Assembly: GCA_947462335.1 (NCBI GenBank)
Contig: OX381714.1
Location: 53,985,800 to 54,049,799 of the forward strand
From: Harmothoe impar
Lineage: Eukaryota; Annelida; Polychaeta; Phyllodocida; Polynoidae
Length of the DNA: 64,000 bases
Direction of reading: 5' to 3'
Positions within the stretch are counted from its first letter, which is position 1. Each line of letters opens with the position of its first letter. Below the pieces are notes generated by a model that did no database searches, was not told where the DNA came from, and saw only the letters and a program-made list of their open reading frames with translations. Position numbers and translations under genes: made by a program. This document shows positions 34,588 through 44,782 of the stretch, one piece after another.

Positions 34588-35015
34588 AGGTCTGGGGTTC
34601 ACCTCCCGGTGCTGGTGATACTTTTAATCATCCATGTGAGGGGGAAACAAATTTTAGGTGGATGTAGGTAAAACAAGAGAAGTAGCTCGACCAAGGATGT
34701 GCCTCTACATGGGTAAAATTCAACACGGGCGACACAGCGACACGGCCCTTTTAAAAAACGACACGGGCGACACGGCCCTTTTCAAATTCGACGGACACAG
34801 CTTAATTGGGGCTAAAATTCGACCCACAGGAATTTTCCTATGAGTTCTTATGTATATAAAATTTGACCCACAATGACACGGCCCTTTTGCTTAAATTCGA
34901 CACAGCGACACGGCCAATATTGTGGACACCCATGTAGAGGCACAAGGATTGAACTCACGACCTGCGATGTTGGAAACGGGCCCTGATCCGTTGCGCCACA
35001 GAGCCGGTGTTACAA
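34588..35015 (-). mobile_element. tRNA-Arg-derived SINE, copy 2, split by an insertion
   Basis: Same head (minus strand, 35012 to 34944) and body (34698 to 34588) as copy 1; the two halves join exactly within CTCGACCAAGGATTGAAC once the 245-bp insertion is removed. A third, partial head lies at about 35090-35125. Confidence 0.75.
34699..34943. mobile_element. 245-bp element with GTGCCTCTACATGGGT ends, inserted in a SINE
   Basis: TIRs of 16 bp (GTGCCTCTACATGGGT at the left; the complement CCCATGTAGAGGCAC ends at 34943) are flanked by AAGGAT on both sides (34693-34698, 34944-34949). If the ends are drawn as TGTGCC/GGCACA the duplication shrinks to AGGA. Inside, ACGACACGGCCCTTTT and similar words repeat. 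Superfamily not assigned. Confidence 0.82.
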
Positions 35016-35352
35016 ATGGTCATATTGGGATATGAGCTACCTCTGCTATGTCTGTATTAAATGATGCTAAAGATCCCTAATGAGAGGTGGCTAGACCAAG
35101 GATCGATCCCACGACCTCTCGTGGACATATTACAGGGAAAAGTGCTGTACATCTACAAGTCACTACCGTAACCTGCATATACAGTAACAGAATTGTACAT
35201 GTACAGTAAAATTTGCTGTATTATTCTTTACAGCTAAAGTACTGTACATTTACAGCAAATTTTGCTGTTCACGAACAACAACTTTTTACAGTGTAGTAAA
35301 ATGACCACTCCCTTATTGCATTATGCAGCTCTTATATACTGTCGGCTGATTA

Positions 35353-35558
35353 GTCCTTTAGTTGATAGGCGGAGTACTTTGATATGATAAGATTCTTGAC
35401 GTCGTGGCGAGTAACTCGCCAGAGCTGGATTCATGCATCATGTCGACTCCTTGCCGTGCGCCAATGCAGTGCCACCGAGTTACTCACCACAATCGGCTCT
35501 GAGATGATGCATTATGACAACATTCCCCTTCAGGCAGTATCATGCTGTCCCCACAGGG
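35353..35558. mobile_element. Hairpin MITE copy 15
   Basis: Decayed left end TCCTTTAGTTGATAGGCGG, right end TGTCCCCACAGGG then TTAA; loop phrase GGCGAGTAACTCGCC. Confidence 0.65.
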
Positions 35559-35699
35559 TTAATGTTCTTGGTGGCCTATTCCTGGGCCTCGGTCTCTTTC
35601 ACCCTGGAGCAATAGGGGTATTGAAGAAGGCAGGTCGACCCTGGGTACAATACCACGCCCCCCCCCCCCTCCTCCGATAAATATTTCACGGGGATCAGC

Positions 35700-36080
35700 C
35701 CTGCTTTGTCCCTCCATTATTCCCAATACAAACGCCAGGCGGCGCCCTTGTTCCAGCCGCCATTATGGCCAGAACTTGGCCCGGCATCTCGCGAACTCTC
35801 GGAGGGGGCGCGAGGCTTTGTGAGAGTCGGGAGTTGAATAGAGAGGGCGGGTGGTGATGCTGGGCGGAGCGCGGCGTCGTATGTCTCACCACAGTCTCCC
35901 CCCATTCAACACGATGATTTGTGCCGAGTTTGGCGGCGAATTGCAGGCCTAGTGAAGAAGAATAGGCCGACCGGATCTGGCACTGAAAAGGGTTTCCTAA
36001 AAGGACAGAGGCGCCCCCTGTCGGATGATAATAGAAGAATAGTGGGTATACTGGCGCGCTGTGCATTACCCGACGCCTCA
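35700..36080. promoter_or_regulatory. CpG-rich promoter-like block
   Basis: Sharp rise in GC and CpG. GCCGCCATTATGG (35756-35768) resembles a YY1 site, TCTCGCGA (35787-35794) is the established core of the TCTCGCGAGA promoter element, and GGCGCCCCCTGTCGG (36010-36024) is the complement of a CTCF-like core. Overlapping ORFs up to 128 codons show no domain. Probably a CpG-island promoter, direction undetermined. Confidence 0.5.
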
Positions 36081-36229
36081 CAATGCGCCTCTGTCCTCCA
36101 TATAATTGGATATATCAATTTCTGATGACCACTGCAGCCCCTCACAAGGTGGCCATACAACGAGCTGCTCACACAGCAGCGACTCATGCCGAGCTGCTCC
36201 TGTGAGCTATAACAATTAGACTATTGTAA

Positions 36230-37306
36230 CCACTAACAAAAGGCGCCCCCATCCCCACCTCTCAACACATCCTGTAGTGGGAGGTGGCGCCATTCACAGA
36301 GGTCAATTACCTCTCTGTATGAATACAACTATATCCATCCGTAGATAATTCATGTTAATGTATGCGGGCGGATTTGAGTCTACACCAAGCATCTGCTTGG
36401 AGAGTGGTGCCTCCGCTGGAGATTTCAACCCAACAGAGAGGCCTTCTGATGACTCCCTCTGCTGCAGAATGCACTCACCACTCACTCTGCCAGAAAAGCC
36501 CCATTTTCACCGTTGCTATGACGACTGCTGTATGGGCCCCTTTCTTTTCGGTTCTTTTCTCTCCTGCAGCCCAGCCGCCTCCCTCCCATGCTATAGAAAC
36601 AGGTAAAAAGAGGAAGGCAGATTAATATTGGAGACCATGCAAGGCAAATACATGATCAAAGTCAACCTGGTTTCAATGGTAGCAGGACTAATCAGTGAGG
36701 AGTCAAAGGGGGCTGGGACCACACCAGTTGGGGCCCGAGCCGTCCCTGCCGCACTCAGTGCCCTCATCTGACGACATCCGCGTTCTGAATACATCGTATA
36801 CATGGTAAAAAGGGAGATATTCGATTTTTCTTCTGGGAAAAGGGGATACTTTCCCAAAATAAGATCTGCTGTTTGTATTATTTTTCTGAAAAGGGGGTGG
36901 CGTTTTCTCAATCTCACATCATGAGGATATTTTGTCAACATACAAAAAAGTCCTCCCCCCTCGCGGAATAATGGGTCGCCTTGGAAGAGCTCCAATATCT
37001 GCGTTTCTCAATGCAGAAAAGTGTACTTTTCCGGCTTCAGGCTCCGCGCTGACTCCTCCAGAAGAGTGGCTCACTTTTGGAGCTCAAATATCAGCGTTTC
37101 TCAATGAAAGAAAATATATTTTTTCAGCCTTAAATCTGTGGGGTATCTTTAAGCAGCCTGAACATGGATGGTGGTCTATGTGTAGTTGTATGGTGACTGG
37201 GGGTCTGAGGCCCCCTTGTGTTGCAGAGGGACCTGGGACGGTGAGGGGACGTCCATCACTGATAGGCACAGCTGGGCAATGTCTGGTTTTATGCTGTGGG
37301 CTTAAT
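36230..37306. other. Unique sequence with a 95-bp duplication; no gene recognised
   Basis: GAGCTCCAATATCTGCGTTT (about 36989) recurs as GAGCTCAAATATCAGCGTTT (about 37080) with following TCTCAATG words. GGGATACTTTCCC-type words (36842) are local palindromes. ORFs up to 134 codons have no recognised domain. Confidence 0.5.
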
Positions 37307-37484
37307 CAAAAATGCTATTGACAGTTTGAACTGTCAATAGTGGAAAATATTTCTGTTATTGACAGTTCACACTGTCAACAGTGGAAATAATTCCTGTTAT
37401 TGACAGTTCCTCATGCGAACTGTCAATAGTGGAATCTTTCTGTCTAATTGACAGTTCTCACTGACATTGAAGCCAAAAAGTGTG

Positions 37485-38110
37485 GTTTTTTTTTGGCAAA
37501 AGTTTTTTTTTTCACAAAAATCGGTTTTGCCCTAAAAATCTGGGTTTGCCCTCAAGATCGGTTTTGCCAAAAAATCGGTTTTGGACTAAAAATCGGTTTT
37601 GGACTAAAAATCGGTTTTGGACTAAAAATCGGTTTTTGTCCCAAAATCTGGGGTTTCCCTCAAAATCGGTTTTGCACTCAAAATCGGTTTTGCCCAAAAA
37701 TCGGTTTTGGACTAAAAATCGGTTTTGGACTAAAAATCGGTTTTGGACTAAAAATCGGTTTTTGTCCCAAAATCTGGGTTTTCCCTCAAAATCGGTTTTG
37801 CACTCAAAACCGGTTTTACCCAAAAATCGGTTTTGCCCAAAATCGGTTTTGTACTAAAAATCGGATTGGGACCCCAAATCGGTTTTGGACCCAAAATAGG
37901 TCCTTGCTCCCAAAATCGGTTTGCCCCAAAATCGGTTTTGCCCTTAAAATTGGTTTTGCCCTAAAAATTGGTTTTGCACTTGAAATCGGTTTTGCACTAA
38001 AAATCAGTTTCGCACTAAAAATATACTTTTGCACTAAAAATATACTTTTCCACCAAACCGACTTTTCCACCAAAATCGACTTTTCCATCTAAATCGACTT
38101 TTACACCAAA
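37485..38110 (+). repeat. 18-bp TCGGTTTTGGACTAAAAA array in left arm
   Basis: The basic unit is 18 bp, so every frame stays open; one frame gives IGFGLK repeats and the 214-codon ORF 37448-38092. Variants (TTGTCCCAAAATCTGGG, TTGCACTCAAAATCGG) create a 126-bp higher-order unit of seven subunits, about two in this arm. Not a credible gene. Confidence 0.9.
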
Positions 38111-38139
38111 ATAGACTTTTACACCAAAATCACTCTAAG

Positions 38140-38690
38140 GGTTATGACAGTAATGATAAGGAACTGTCAGTAAGAGAGGAAGTTCCCACTATTGACAGTT
38201 CGGTGAAGAACTGTCAATAAAGGTATAATTTACCACTATTGACAGTTTGAACTGTCAATAAGAGAAAAATATCCCACTATTGACAGTCTGAACTGTCAAT
38301 AAGAGGAAAGTGTTCCACTATTGACAGTTTGAACTGTCAATAGCTGAATTAAGCTGGCCCAGCTATTGACAGTGCAAACTGTCAATAGTGGAACACTTTC
38401 CTCTTGTTGACAGTTCAGACTGTCAATAGTGGGATTCTTTTTTTCTTATTGACAGTTCAAACTGTCAATACCAGGATATAGTTCCCTTATTGACAGTTCA
38501 CACTGGCAATAAGAGATTCATTTTCTCTTATTGACAGTTCCTTTTTGGAAGTGTCAATAAGAGAATCTTTTTTTCCTTATTGACAGTTCGAACTGTCAAT
38601 AAGGGAATAATATCCTGGTATTGACAGTTCAAACTGTCAATAAGGAAATTTTATTCTGTTAATGACAGTTTGCACTGTCAATAGTCACGG
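38140..38690. repeat. Cluster of about 13 short palindromes forming two larger palindromes
   Basis: Units such as TTGACAGTTCGAACTGTCAA are spaced about 38-50 bp. Together with separators they form two larger palindromes, 38240-38466 (centre near AGCTGGCCCAGCT) and 38451-38638 (centre TTCCTTTTTGGAA). Confidence 0.9.
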
Positions 38691-39690
38691 GCCGGCCATA
38701 GAAGACGGTGGGAAAATGAAAGGGACTGTGCATAACCCTGTTAATAAGGTATGCTGCGATATTACACACAGTAAGAATGTGAGGAATAGCATGATCCTGA
38801 ACTGTCTCCTGAACAGCATACTCTCCATATATGACATATGTAGTAGATAACCCACAAGGACCTGAGGGTATGTACGAATAACCACGACAGACTGACTGGT
38901 GGGTTGGTGGAAGAAGGGACTGATAAGAACTTCACCCATCATGCACTGCTCTGGATTCGGGGACCTAACCACAATGTATTGCTCTGAGTCAAGATGGCGG
39001 CCCCGTAGCCTAATGCACTAGTGCCGTATAGGCGTGTAGCTGGATGAATTATCAACCAATGAGATAACTCCCTGGCCTTCACTGCAGAATTCTTAGGGGG
39101 CATTACGTAACAACTGGTACCCATTGGGTAGCTGTTATCAGTGCTTATCTCTCCGGGTACCAGATCAAGCAATGGTACCCCCTACTAAGGAACCTGCAAC
39201 CTCGGTATACATAGTGTACATACATATGTGCATATATGTGCCCTCATTAGCAGATACCATGAGATGGGTCACATCCAAGGTGTGAAGACCAAACCACATA
39301 CAATGTACCTCATCATAGCACGATACCAACACATGCACACCAACCAGAGCGAAAGTCACTAATTTAGATGTTTATCGCTCTCATTCTCAGGATGTGCCAG
39401 ACTCCCATGTATAAGAGTTCTACCATGCCGAAGGGTCACACTGTAGTTGCCAAATATGTCTTTCTCACCATTTTATTGTCTTTATATAGTTCCTTGAACC
39501 CACACTGCTTCTCAGGAAGTGTTTACAAACCTTGTTTTATTAATAGTACCATAGCACACAATGGGAAAAGGGCCTCAGCCAAAATGTCGCCAAAATTACG
39601 TCCACAGTCCAGCATCGCCTGACTGCATTCCAAGTGACTGGACTTTGGACATATCTAAGGAGAGGCCAGCCTTCCTGAGAAAAATATGAG
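38690..39690. other. Unique segment captured in the left arm
   Basis: About 1 kb without repeats, present once per arm. It contains CAAGATGGCGGCC (38990-39002), an exact YY1-type core, and small ORFs on both strands (95, 77, 64 and 84 codons) that recur in the other arm with at most one residue change each. No domain is recognised; could be a captured host fragment. Confidence 0.6.
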
Positions 39691-39739
39691 CGTCAGCCTG
39701 TCCATTGACCATACTGCCAGACCAAGCTACTTACAATAG

Positions 39740-39973
39740 GGCCAAAAAAAAGGTTTGTTTCAGGTAACCCGACCGGCCCTATCAAAACAGGGCCGGCCCT
39801 ACGTTTTTTTTATGCAATTTTGAAGAAATTTCCGTATTCTTACCATTTTTTGGTCAATTTTCGGGTCTTTGGACTGGCCAGCTGGTATTTTGATGTTAAA
39901 AAAAAAAAGAATCCGACCTACCGACCCTACATTTTCTGCCCATGTTACCAGAAACGAACCTTTTTTTTTGGCC
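39740..39973. mobile_element. GGCC-ended MITE (GGCCAAAAAAAAGGTTTG)
   Basis: Left GGCCAAAAAAAAGGTTTGTT...CAGGTAACCCGACC, right GTTACCAGAAACGAACC...TTTTTGGCC; TAG flanks both sides (39737-39739, 39974-39976). An internal AGGGCCGGCCCT palindrome lies near 39790. Confidence 0.78.
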
Positions 39974-39984
39974 TAGTCAAGGAG

Positions 39985-40242
39985 TTTAGTGAGGGTCAGG
40001 TAATACTGGACTCTCACTTCAATGCTGCACTCCCCCAAATGCCTGGAGGGTCTAGGCATGCTGGTCTCTTCCCACAGTCTGACAATGCTGGACTCTTGGT
40101 GGTTGAAAGAGAGGCTAGAGTCCAGCATGGCCAGACTCTGGAAAGAGGGTCCAGCATGACCAGACTCCCCAGCCATTTGGGGGAGTCTAGCAATGCCTGA
40201 CCCTCATTTGGATGGGTCCAGCAGTGTCTGAACCTCACTAAA
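39985..40242. repeat. TTTAGTGAGG foldback with CCAGCATG repeats
   Basis: TTTAGTGAGGGTCAGG at the left faces CCTCACTAAA at the right; between them CTGGACTCT, CCAGCATGACC and GGGGGAGTCTAGCAATGCC words alternate on both strands. Confidence 0.65.
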
Positions 40243-40409
40243 CTGCATTACCCTTGTACGTAAGTTGTTTTGGCGACATAGTCAGTGGGCAGGCTGACGC
40301 TCATATTTTTCTCAGTGCAGCGTTGCATGATGCCCTGTAAAAGATATCTGCATGGGACGGAGAATCCTGCCTTACCTGACTAGCTTTCAAATTCCGTTAT
40401 GCTGACCAA

Positions 40410-40545
40410 AGGGAGTCACCTCGGGGAGTCATATAGCTCCTTGACTCACCTACGGGAGTCACATAAGGATCTGGGCTCTCCTAGAGAGGGGAGTCATTCT
40501 GGAGGCAAACAGAACTCCCTTTTGGCGCTGTTTCTTTTCTCTGTG
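40410..40545. mobile_element. Partial TA-type MITE, right half
   Basis: Right end GGCGCTGTTTCTTTTCTCTG followed by TGTA; internal GGAGTCATTCTGGAGGC. Left TIR absent. Related to 15706-15989. Confidence 0.7.
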
Positions 40546-40629
40546 TAGGGTTGCACACCTAGGGGTTATACTAAAGGTGTATTTTTTTAATGAACGAGGT
40601 CAAAATGATTTTACTCCCATAGAAAAAGC

Positions 40630-40888
40630 AAATCCTGATGCTTGAATGCATCCCTGGCGAGTAACTCGCTGACCCTATGAAGTTGATGCACTTCATAGGG
40701 TCATCAACTCACCAGGGCTGCAATCATGCATCATGACGACAGTGGACAAATTACATTAAAGCATATATGATGTGCTGAAACCCTAACCCAATTGATATGC
40801 GTGTATATATATAGGGCTGGATATCTGTCCCGGCCCCCCTCGACCGTTGCTGTAGGGGAACCGAGAAGTTGGCCTTTAAAGCGTTGAA
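40630..40888. mobile_element. Hairpin MITE copy 16, disrupted
   Basis: Stem GATGCTTGAATGCATCCCTG with GGGCTGCAATCATGCATCATG, an inner GACCCTATGAAGT/CTTCATAGGGTC hairpin, and a right end GCCTTTAAAGCG. A piece of element D (CTGTCCCGGCCCCCCTCGAC) is inserted at about 40800-40865. Confidence 0.65.
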
Positions 40889-40969
40889 TAATGACCACTC
40901 CCTAAAGTCAGCCAATAGCCATTGTAATGTGCAATTAAGGGCTGGTGGCGCACGTAGCAGGCAGATAAT

Positions 40970-41255
40970 GGCTGTGTCTCATAAGATTTGGCCAATGTGA
41001 TAGTCTTTGACCGGGTGCCATCTTTAACCAACCTGGATGAAAACAGTTTATTTAGGGCAGATGTAGATAGAAATTTGCTGAAAAGGTTAATGGATGTTAA
41101 ACACTTTAAATTAGTAATTAGTAGCCCACTTATATCTTTCCCTGTCCTAAATAAACCGTTTTCATTCAGGCCGGTCAAAATTGGCACCCGGTCAAAGATG
41201 GCACCTGGACAAAGACTATCACATTGGCCTGATTTGGTGAGACACATCCTATAAG
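40970..41255. repeat. 286-bp foldback (GTGCCATCTTTAACC)
   Basis: GCCAATGTGATAGTCTTTG...GTGCCATCTTTAACC faces its complement at about 41190-41243; inner GATGAAAACAGTTTATTTAG faces CTAAATAAACCGTTTTCATT. Arms diverged by several bases. Overlapping ORFs of 132 and 88 codons on opposite strands are products of the symmetry. Confidence 0.85.
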
Positions 41256-41303
41256 ACGGCATGGATATTGTCATGTACTACAACTCATACCAGTCTATAT
41301 GCC

Positions 41304-41366
41304 GTGACTATTGACAGTGCAAACTGTCATTAACAGAATAAAATTTCCTTATTGACAGTTTGAACT
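41304..41366. repeat. Duplicated fragment of the right arm
   Basis: CCGTGACTATTGACAGTGC...TTATTGACAGTTTGAACTG is the same as 42380-42442 and sits directly against the inner end of the right arm, so it is an extra direct copy at the spacer boundary. Confidence 0.85.
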
Positions 41367-44030
41367 GGACAGGCTGACGCTCATATTTTTCTCAGGAAGG
41401 CTGGCCTCTCCTTAGATATGTCCAAAGTCCAGTCGCTTGGAATGCAGTCAGGCGATGCTGGACTGTGGACGTAATTTTGGCGACATTTTGGCTGAGGCCC
41501 TTTTCCCATTGTGTGCTATGGTACTATTAATAAAACAAGGTTTGTAAACACTTCCTGAGAAGCAGTGTGGGTTCAAGGAACTATATAAAGACAATAAAAT
41601 GGTGAGAAAGACATATTTGGCAACTACAGTGTGACCCTTCGGCATGGTAGAACTCTTATACATGGGAGTCTGGCACATCCTGAGAATGAGAGCGATAAAC
41701 ATCTAAATTAGTGACTTTCGCTCTGGTTGGTGTGCATGTGTTGGTATCGTGCTATGAGGAGGTACATTGTATGTGGTTTGGTCTTCACACCTTGGATGTG
41801 ACCCATCTCATGGTATCTGCTAATGAGGGCACATATATGCACATATGTATGTACACTATGTATACCGAGGTTGCAGGTTCCTTAGTAGGGGGTACCATTG
41901 CTTGATCTGGTACCCGGAGAGATAAGCACTGATAACAGCTACCCAATGGGTACCAGTTGTTACGTAATGCCCCCTAAGAATTCTGCAGTGAAGGCCAGGG
42001 AGTTATCTCATTGGTTGATAATTCATCCAGCTACACGCCTATACGGCACTAGTGCATTAGGCTACGGGGCCGCCATCTTGACTCAGAGCAATACATTGTG
42101 GTTAGGTCCCCGAATCCAGAGCAGTGCATGATGGGTGAAGTTCTTATCAGTCCCTTCTTCCACCAACCCACCAGTCAGTCTGTCGTGGTTATTCGTACAT
42201 ACCCTCAGGTCCTTGTGGGTTATCTACTACATATGTCATATATGGAGAGTATGCTGTTCAGGAGACAGTTCAGGATCATGCTATTCCTCACATTCTTACT
42301 GTGTGTAATATCGCAGCATACCTTATTAACAGGGTTATGCACAGTCCCTTTCATTTTCCCATCGTCTTCTATGGCCGGCCCGTGACTATTGACAGTGCAA
42401 ACTGTCATTAACAGAATAAAATTTCCTTATTGACAGTTTGAACTGTCAATACCAGGATATTATTCCCTTATTGACAGTTCGAACTGTCAATAAGGAAAAA
42501 AAGATTCTCTTATTGACACTTCCAAAAAGGAACTGTCAATAAGAGAAAATGAATCTCTTATTGCCAGTGTGAACTGTCAATAAGGGAACTATATCCTGGT
42601 ATTGACAGTTTGAACTGTCAATAAGAAAAAAAGAATCCCACTATTGACAGTCTGAACTGTCAACAAGAGGAAAGTGTTCCACTATTGACAGTTTGCACTG
42701 TCAATAGCTGGGCCAGCTTAATTCAGCTATTGACAGTTCAAACTGTCAATAGTGGAACACTTTCCTCTTATTGACAGTTCAGACTGTCAATAGTGGGATA
42801 TTTTTCTCTTATTGACAGTTCAAACTGTCAATAGTGGTAAATTATACCTTTATTGACAGTTCTTCACCGAACTGTCAATAGTGGGAACTTCCTCTCTTAC
42901 TGACAGTTCCTTATCATTACTGTCATAACCCTTAGAGTGATTTTGGTGTAAAAGTCTATTTTGGTGTAAAAGTCGATTTAGATGGAAAAGTCGATTTTGG
43001 TGGAAAAGTCGGTTTGGTGGAAAAGTATATTTTTAGTGCAAAAGTATATTTTTAGTGCGAAACTGATTTTTAGTGCAAAACCGATTTCAAGTGCAAAACC
43101 AATTTTTAGGGCAAAACCAATTTTAAGGGCAAAACCGATTTTGGGGCAAACTGATTTTGGGAGCAAGGACCTATTTTGGGTCCAAAACCGATTTGGGGTC
43201 CCAATCCGATTTTTAGTACAAAACCGATTTTGGGCAAAACCGATTTTTGGGTAAAACCGGTTTTGAGTGCAAAACCGATTTTGAGGGAAAACCCAGATTT
43301 TGGGACAAAAACCGATTTTTAGTCCAAAACCGATTTTTAGTCCAAAACCGATTTTTAGTCCAAAACCGATTTTTGGGCAAAACCGATTTTGAGTGCAAAA
43401 CCGATTTTGAGGGAAACCCCAGATTTTGGGACAAAAACCGATTTTTAGTCCAAAACCGATTTTTAGTCCAAAACCGATTTTTAGTCCAAAACCGATTTTT
43501 GGGCAAAACCGATTTTGAGTGCAAAACCGATTTTGAGGGAAACCCCAGATTTTGGGACAAAAACCGATTTTTAGTCCAAAACCGATTTTTAGTCCAAAAC
43601 CGATTTTAGTCCAAAACCGATTTTTGGGCAAAACTGATTTTTGTGTAAAACCGATTTTGAGTGCAAAACCGATTTTGAGGGAAAACCCAGATTTTGGGAC
43701 AAAAACCGATTTTTAGTCCAAAACCGATTTTTAGTCCAAAACCAATTTTTAGTCCAAAACCAATTTTTGGGCAAAACCGATCTTGAGGGCAAACCCAGAT
43801 TTTTAGGGCAAAACCGATTTTGGTGAAAAAAAAAACTTTTGCCAAAAAAAACCACACTTTTTGGCTTCAATGTCAGTGAGAACTGTCAATTAGACAGAAA
43901 GATTCCACTATTGACAGTTCGCATGAGGAACTGTCAATAACAGGAATTATTTCCACTGTTGACAGTGTGAACTGTCAATAACAGAAATATTTTCCACTAT
44001 TGACAGTTCAAACTGTCAATAGCATTTTTG
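41367..44030 (-). repeat. Right arm of giant foldback element
   Basis: Reverse complement of 37307-39703, ending GCATTTTTG. It is 267 bp longer because the TCGGTTTTGGACTAAAAA array (here on the minus strand, about 42950-43850) has gained higher-order units. The unique part (41370-42385) matches the left arm with only isolated substitutions. Confidence 0.95.
42950..43850 (-). repeat. 18-bp array in right arm, expanded
   Basis: Same units as 37485-38110. The 126-bp higher-order block (three GGACTAAAAA units, one TTGTCCCAAAATCTGGG unit and neighbours) occurs about four times against about two in the left arm. The 217-codon minus-strand ORF is an artefact of the 18-bp period. Confidence 0.9.
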
Positions 44031-44778
44031 CTCATTTTTAGTAAAAACAAGATAGGTTCATCTTCCAGCTCCTCAAACACCCCCACCTGACCACGGTCCA
44101 TCCTCACCCGCACAACCCCCTTTTGTGGTATCTAATATATGCGGTAGGTTCACCTGGAGTCGGATGCACACCTTGAGACCGACACTTGCCTTTTGTGGTT
44201 ATTCAAGCATAATTATATTTGTAAATTATGGTAAAGCTCAAGTATTATTCTTTCCAAAAAGCAATAGCTAGAAGTGGTAGTGTTCATGAATAACTCCAAA
44301 GTTGATTGTCCGACTCATGGTGAATCTACCCTAGTAGCCCTCCTCCCTACCTCTTCCACCCAAGTCAGACTCCTGCCACCCACCCGTCACTCCCCAGGGT
44401 TCAGGAACTGACCACTACTCCCCCACGCTCCCCTACCTTACACACCCACCTAACCACAGAGCTAGATCTATATTCCCCCTTGTCCCTCCTCCCATCCTCT
44501 CCCCCTCCCCATCCCATCCTTCATCACCCCTCCCCCATCCCTTACAACCCCCTCCCTATCCTGGGTTCCTCCGGATCTATAACTTCCCCAATCCCTCCCA
44601 CCCCACGCCCCTCCCCTCCCCTCCCCCACCCCTCTATACCCCTGCCACCGCCCTATCCCAAGCTGAATCCCGCAACCCTGGGCCAGGCCCCGGTACAATG
44701 AAAGGTGCACTGAGTGACCTCAGGATCCAAGAGGGATCCACAGGGGAGGGGACCTAGACTGGGGCAGGGCCTAACCCT
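44031..44778. other. Non-coding; C-rich tract
   Basis: C-rich stretch at about 44475-44645 with CCCCTCCC words; no gene. Confidence 0.6.
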
Positions 44779-44782
44779 TTAA

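Larger units (their letters stand above)
37307..39703 (+). repeat. Left arm of giant foldback element
   Basis: The 2,397-bp arm begins CAAAAATGCTATTGACAG and is repeated in reverse complement at 41367-44030. Order inward: outer cluster of TTGACAG palindromes (37318-37465), 18-bp TCGGTTTTGGACTAAAAA array (37485-38110), inner cluster of palindromes (38140-38690), then about 1 kb of unique sequence (38690-39690). In the unique part only isolated differences from the other arm were seen (for example G/A at the GACGGTGGG word, 38705). No target duplication was found at the outer ends. Confidence 0.95.
39679..40317. mobile_element. Element with CTGAGAAAAATATGAGCGTC ends at the foldback centre
   Basis: CTGAGAAAAATATGAGCGTC (about 39676-39695) and its complement (about 40295-40314) delimit about 640 bp. 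The left end of this element is also the last part of the foldback arm. Inside lie the GGCC-ended MITE and a TGAGGGTCAGG foldback. Related words occur at 53197 (GAGAGAAATGTGAGCGTC). Confidence 0.65.

Noticed and set aside
37448..38092. 214-codon ORF with IGFGLK repeats, and its 217-codon mirror at 42978-43631
   Set aside because: The 18-bp period keeps all frames open; no start context, no domain.
37318..38690. CRISPR-like array of 20-nt repeats with spacers
   Set aside because: Spacers are short, similar and symmetric; the repeats vary in the middle, the context is eukaryotic and there are no cas genes.
40876..41274. 132- and 88-codon ORFs on opposite strands
   Set aside because: They arise from a 286-bp foldback; the two peptides mirror each other through the inverted repeat.
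37307..44030. Assembly mirror artefact
   Set aside because: Arms differ in array length, carry isolated substitutions and are separated by 1.66 kb of asymmetric sequence; long reads would still be decisive.
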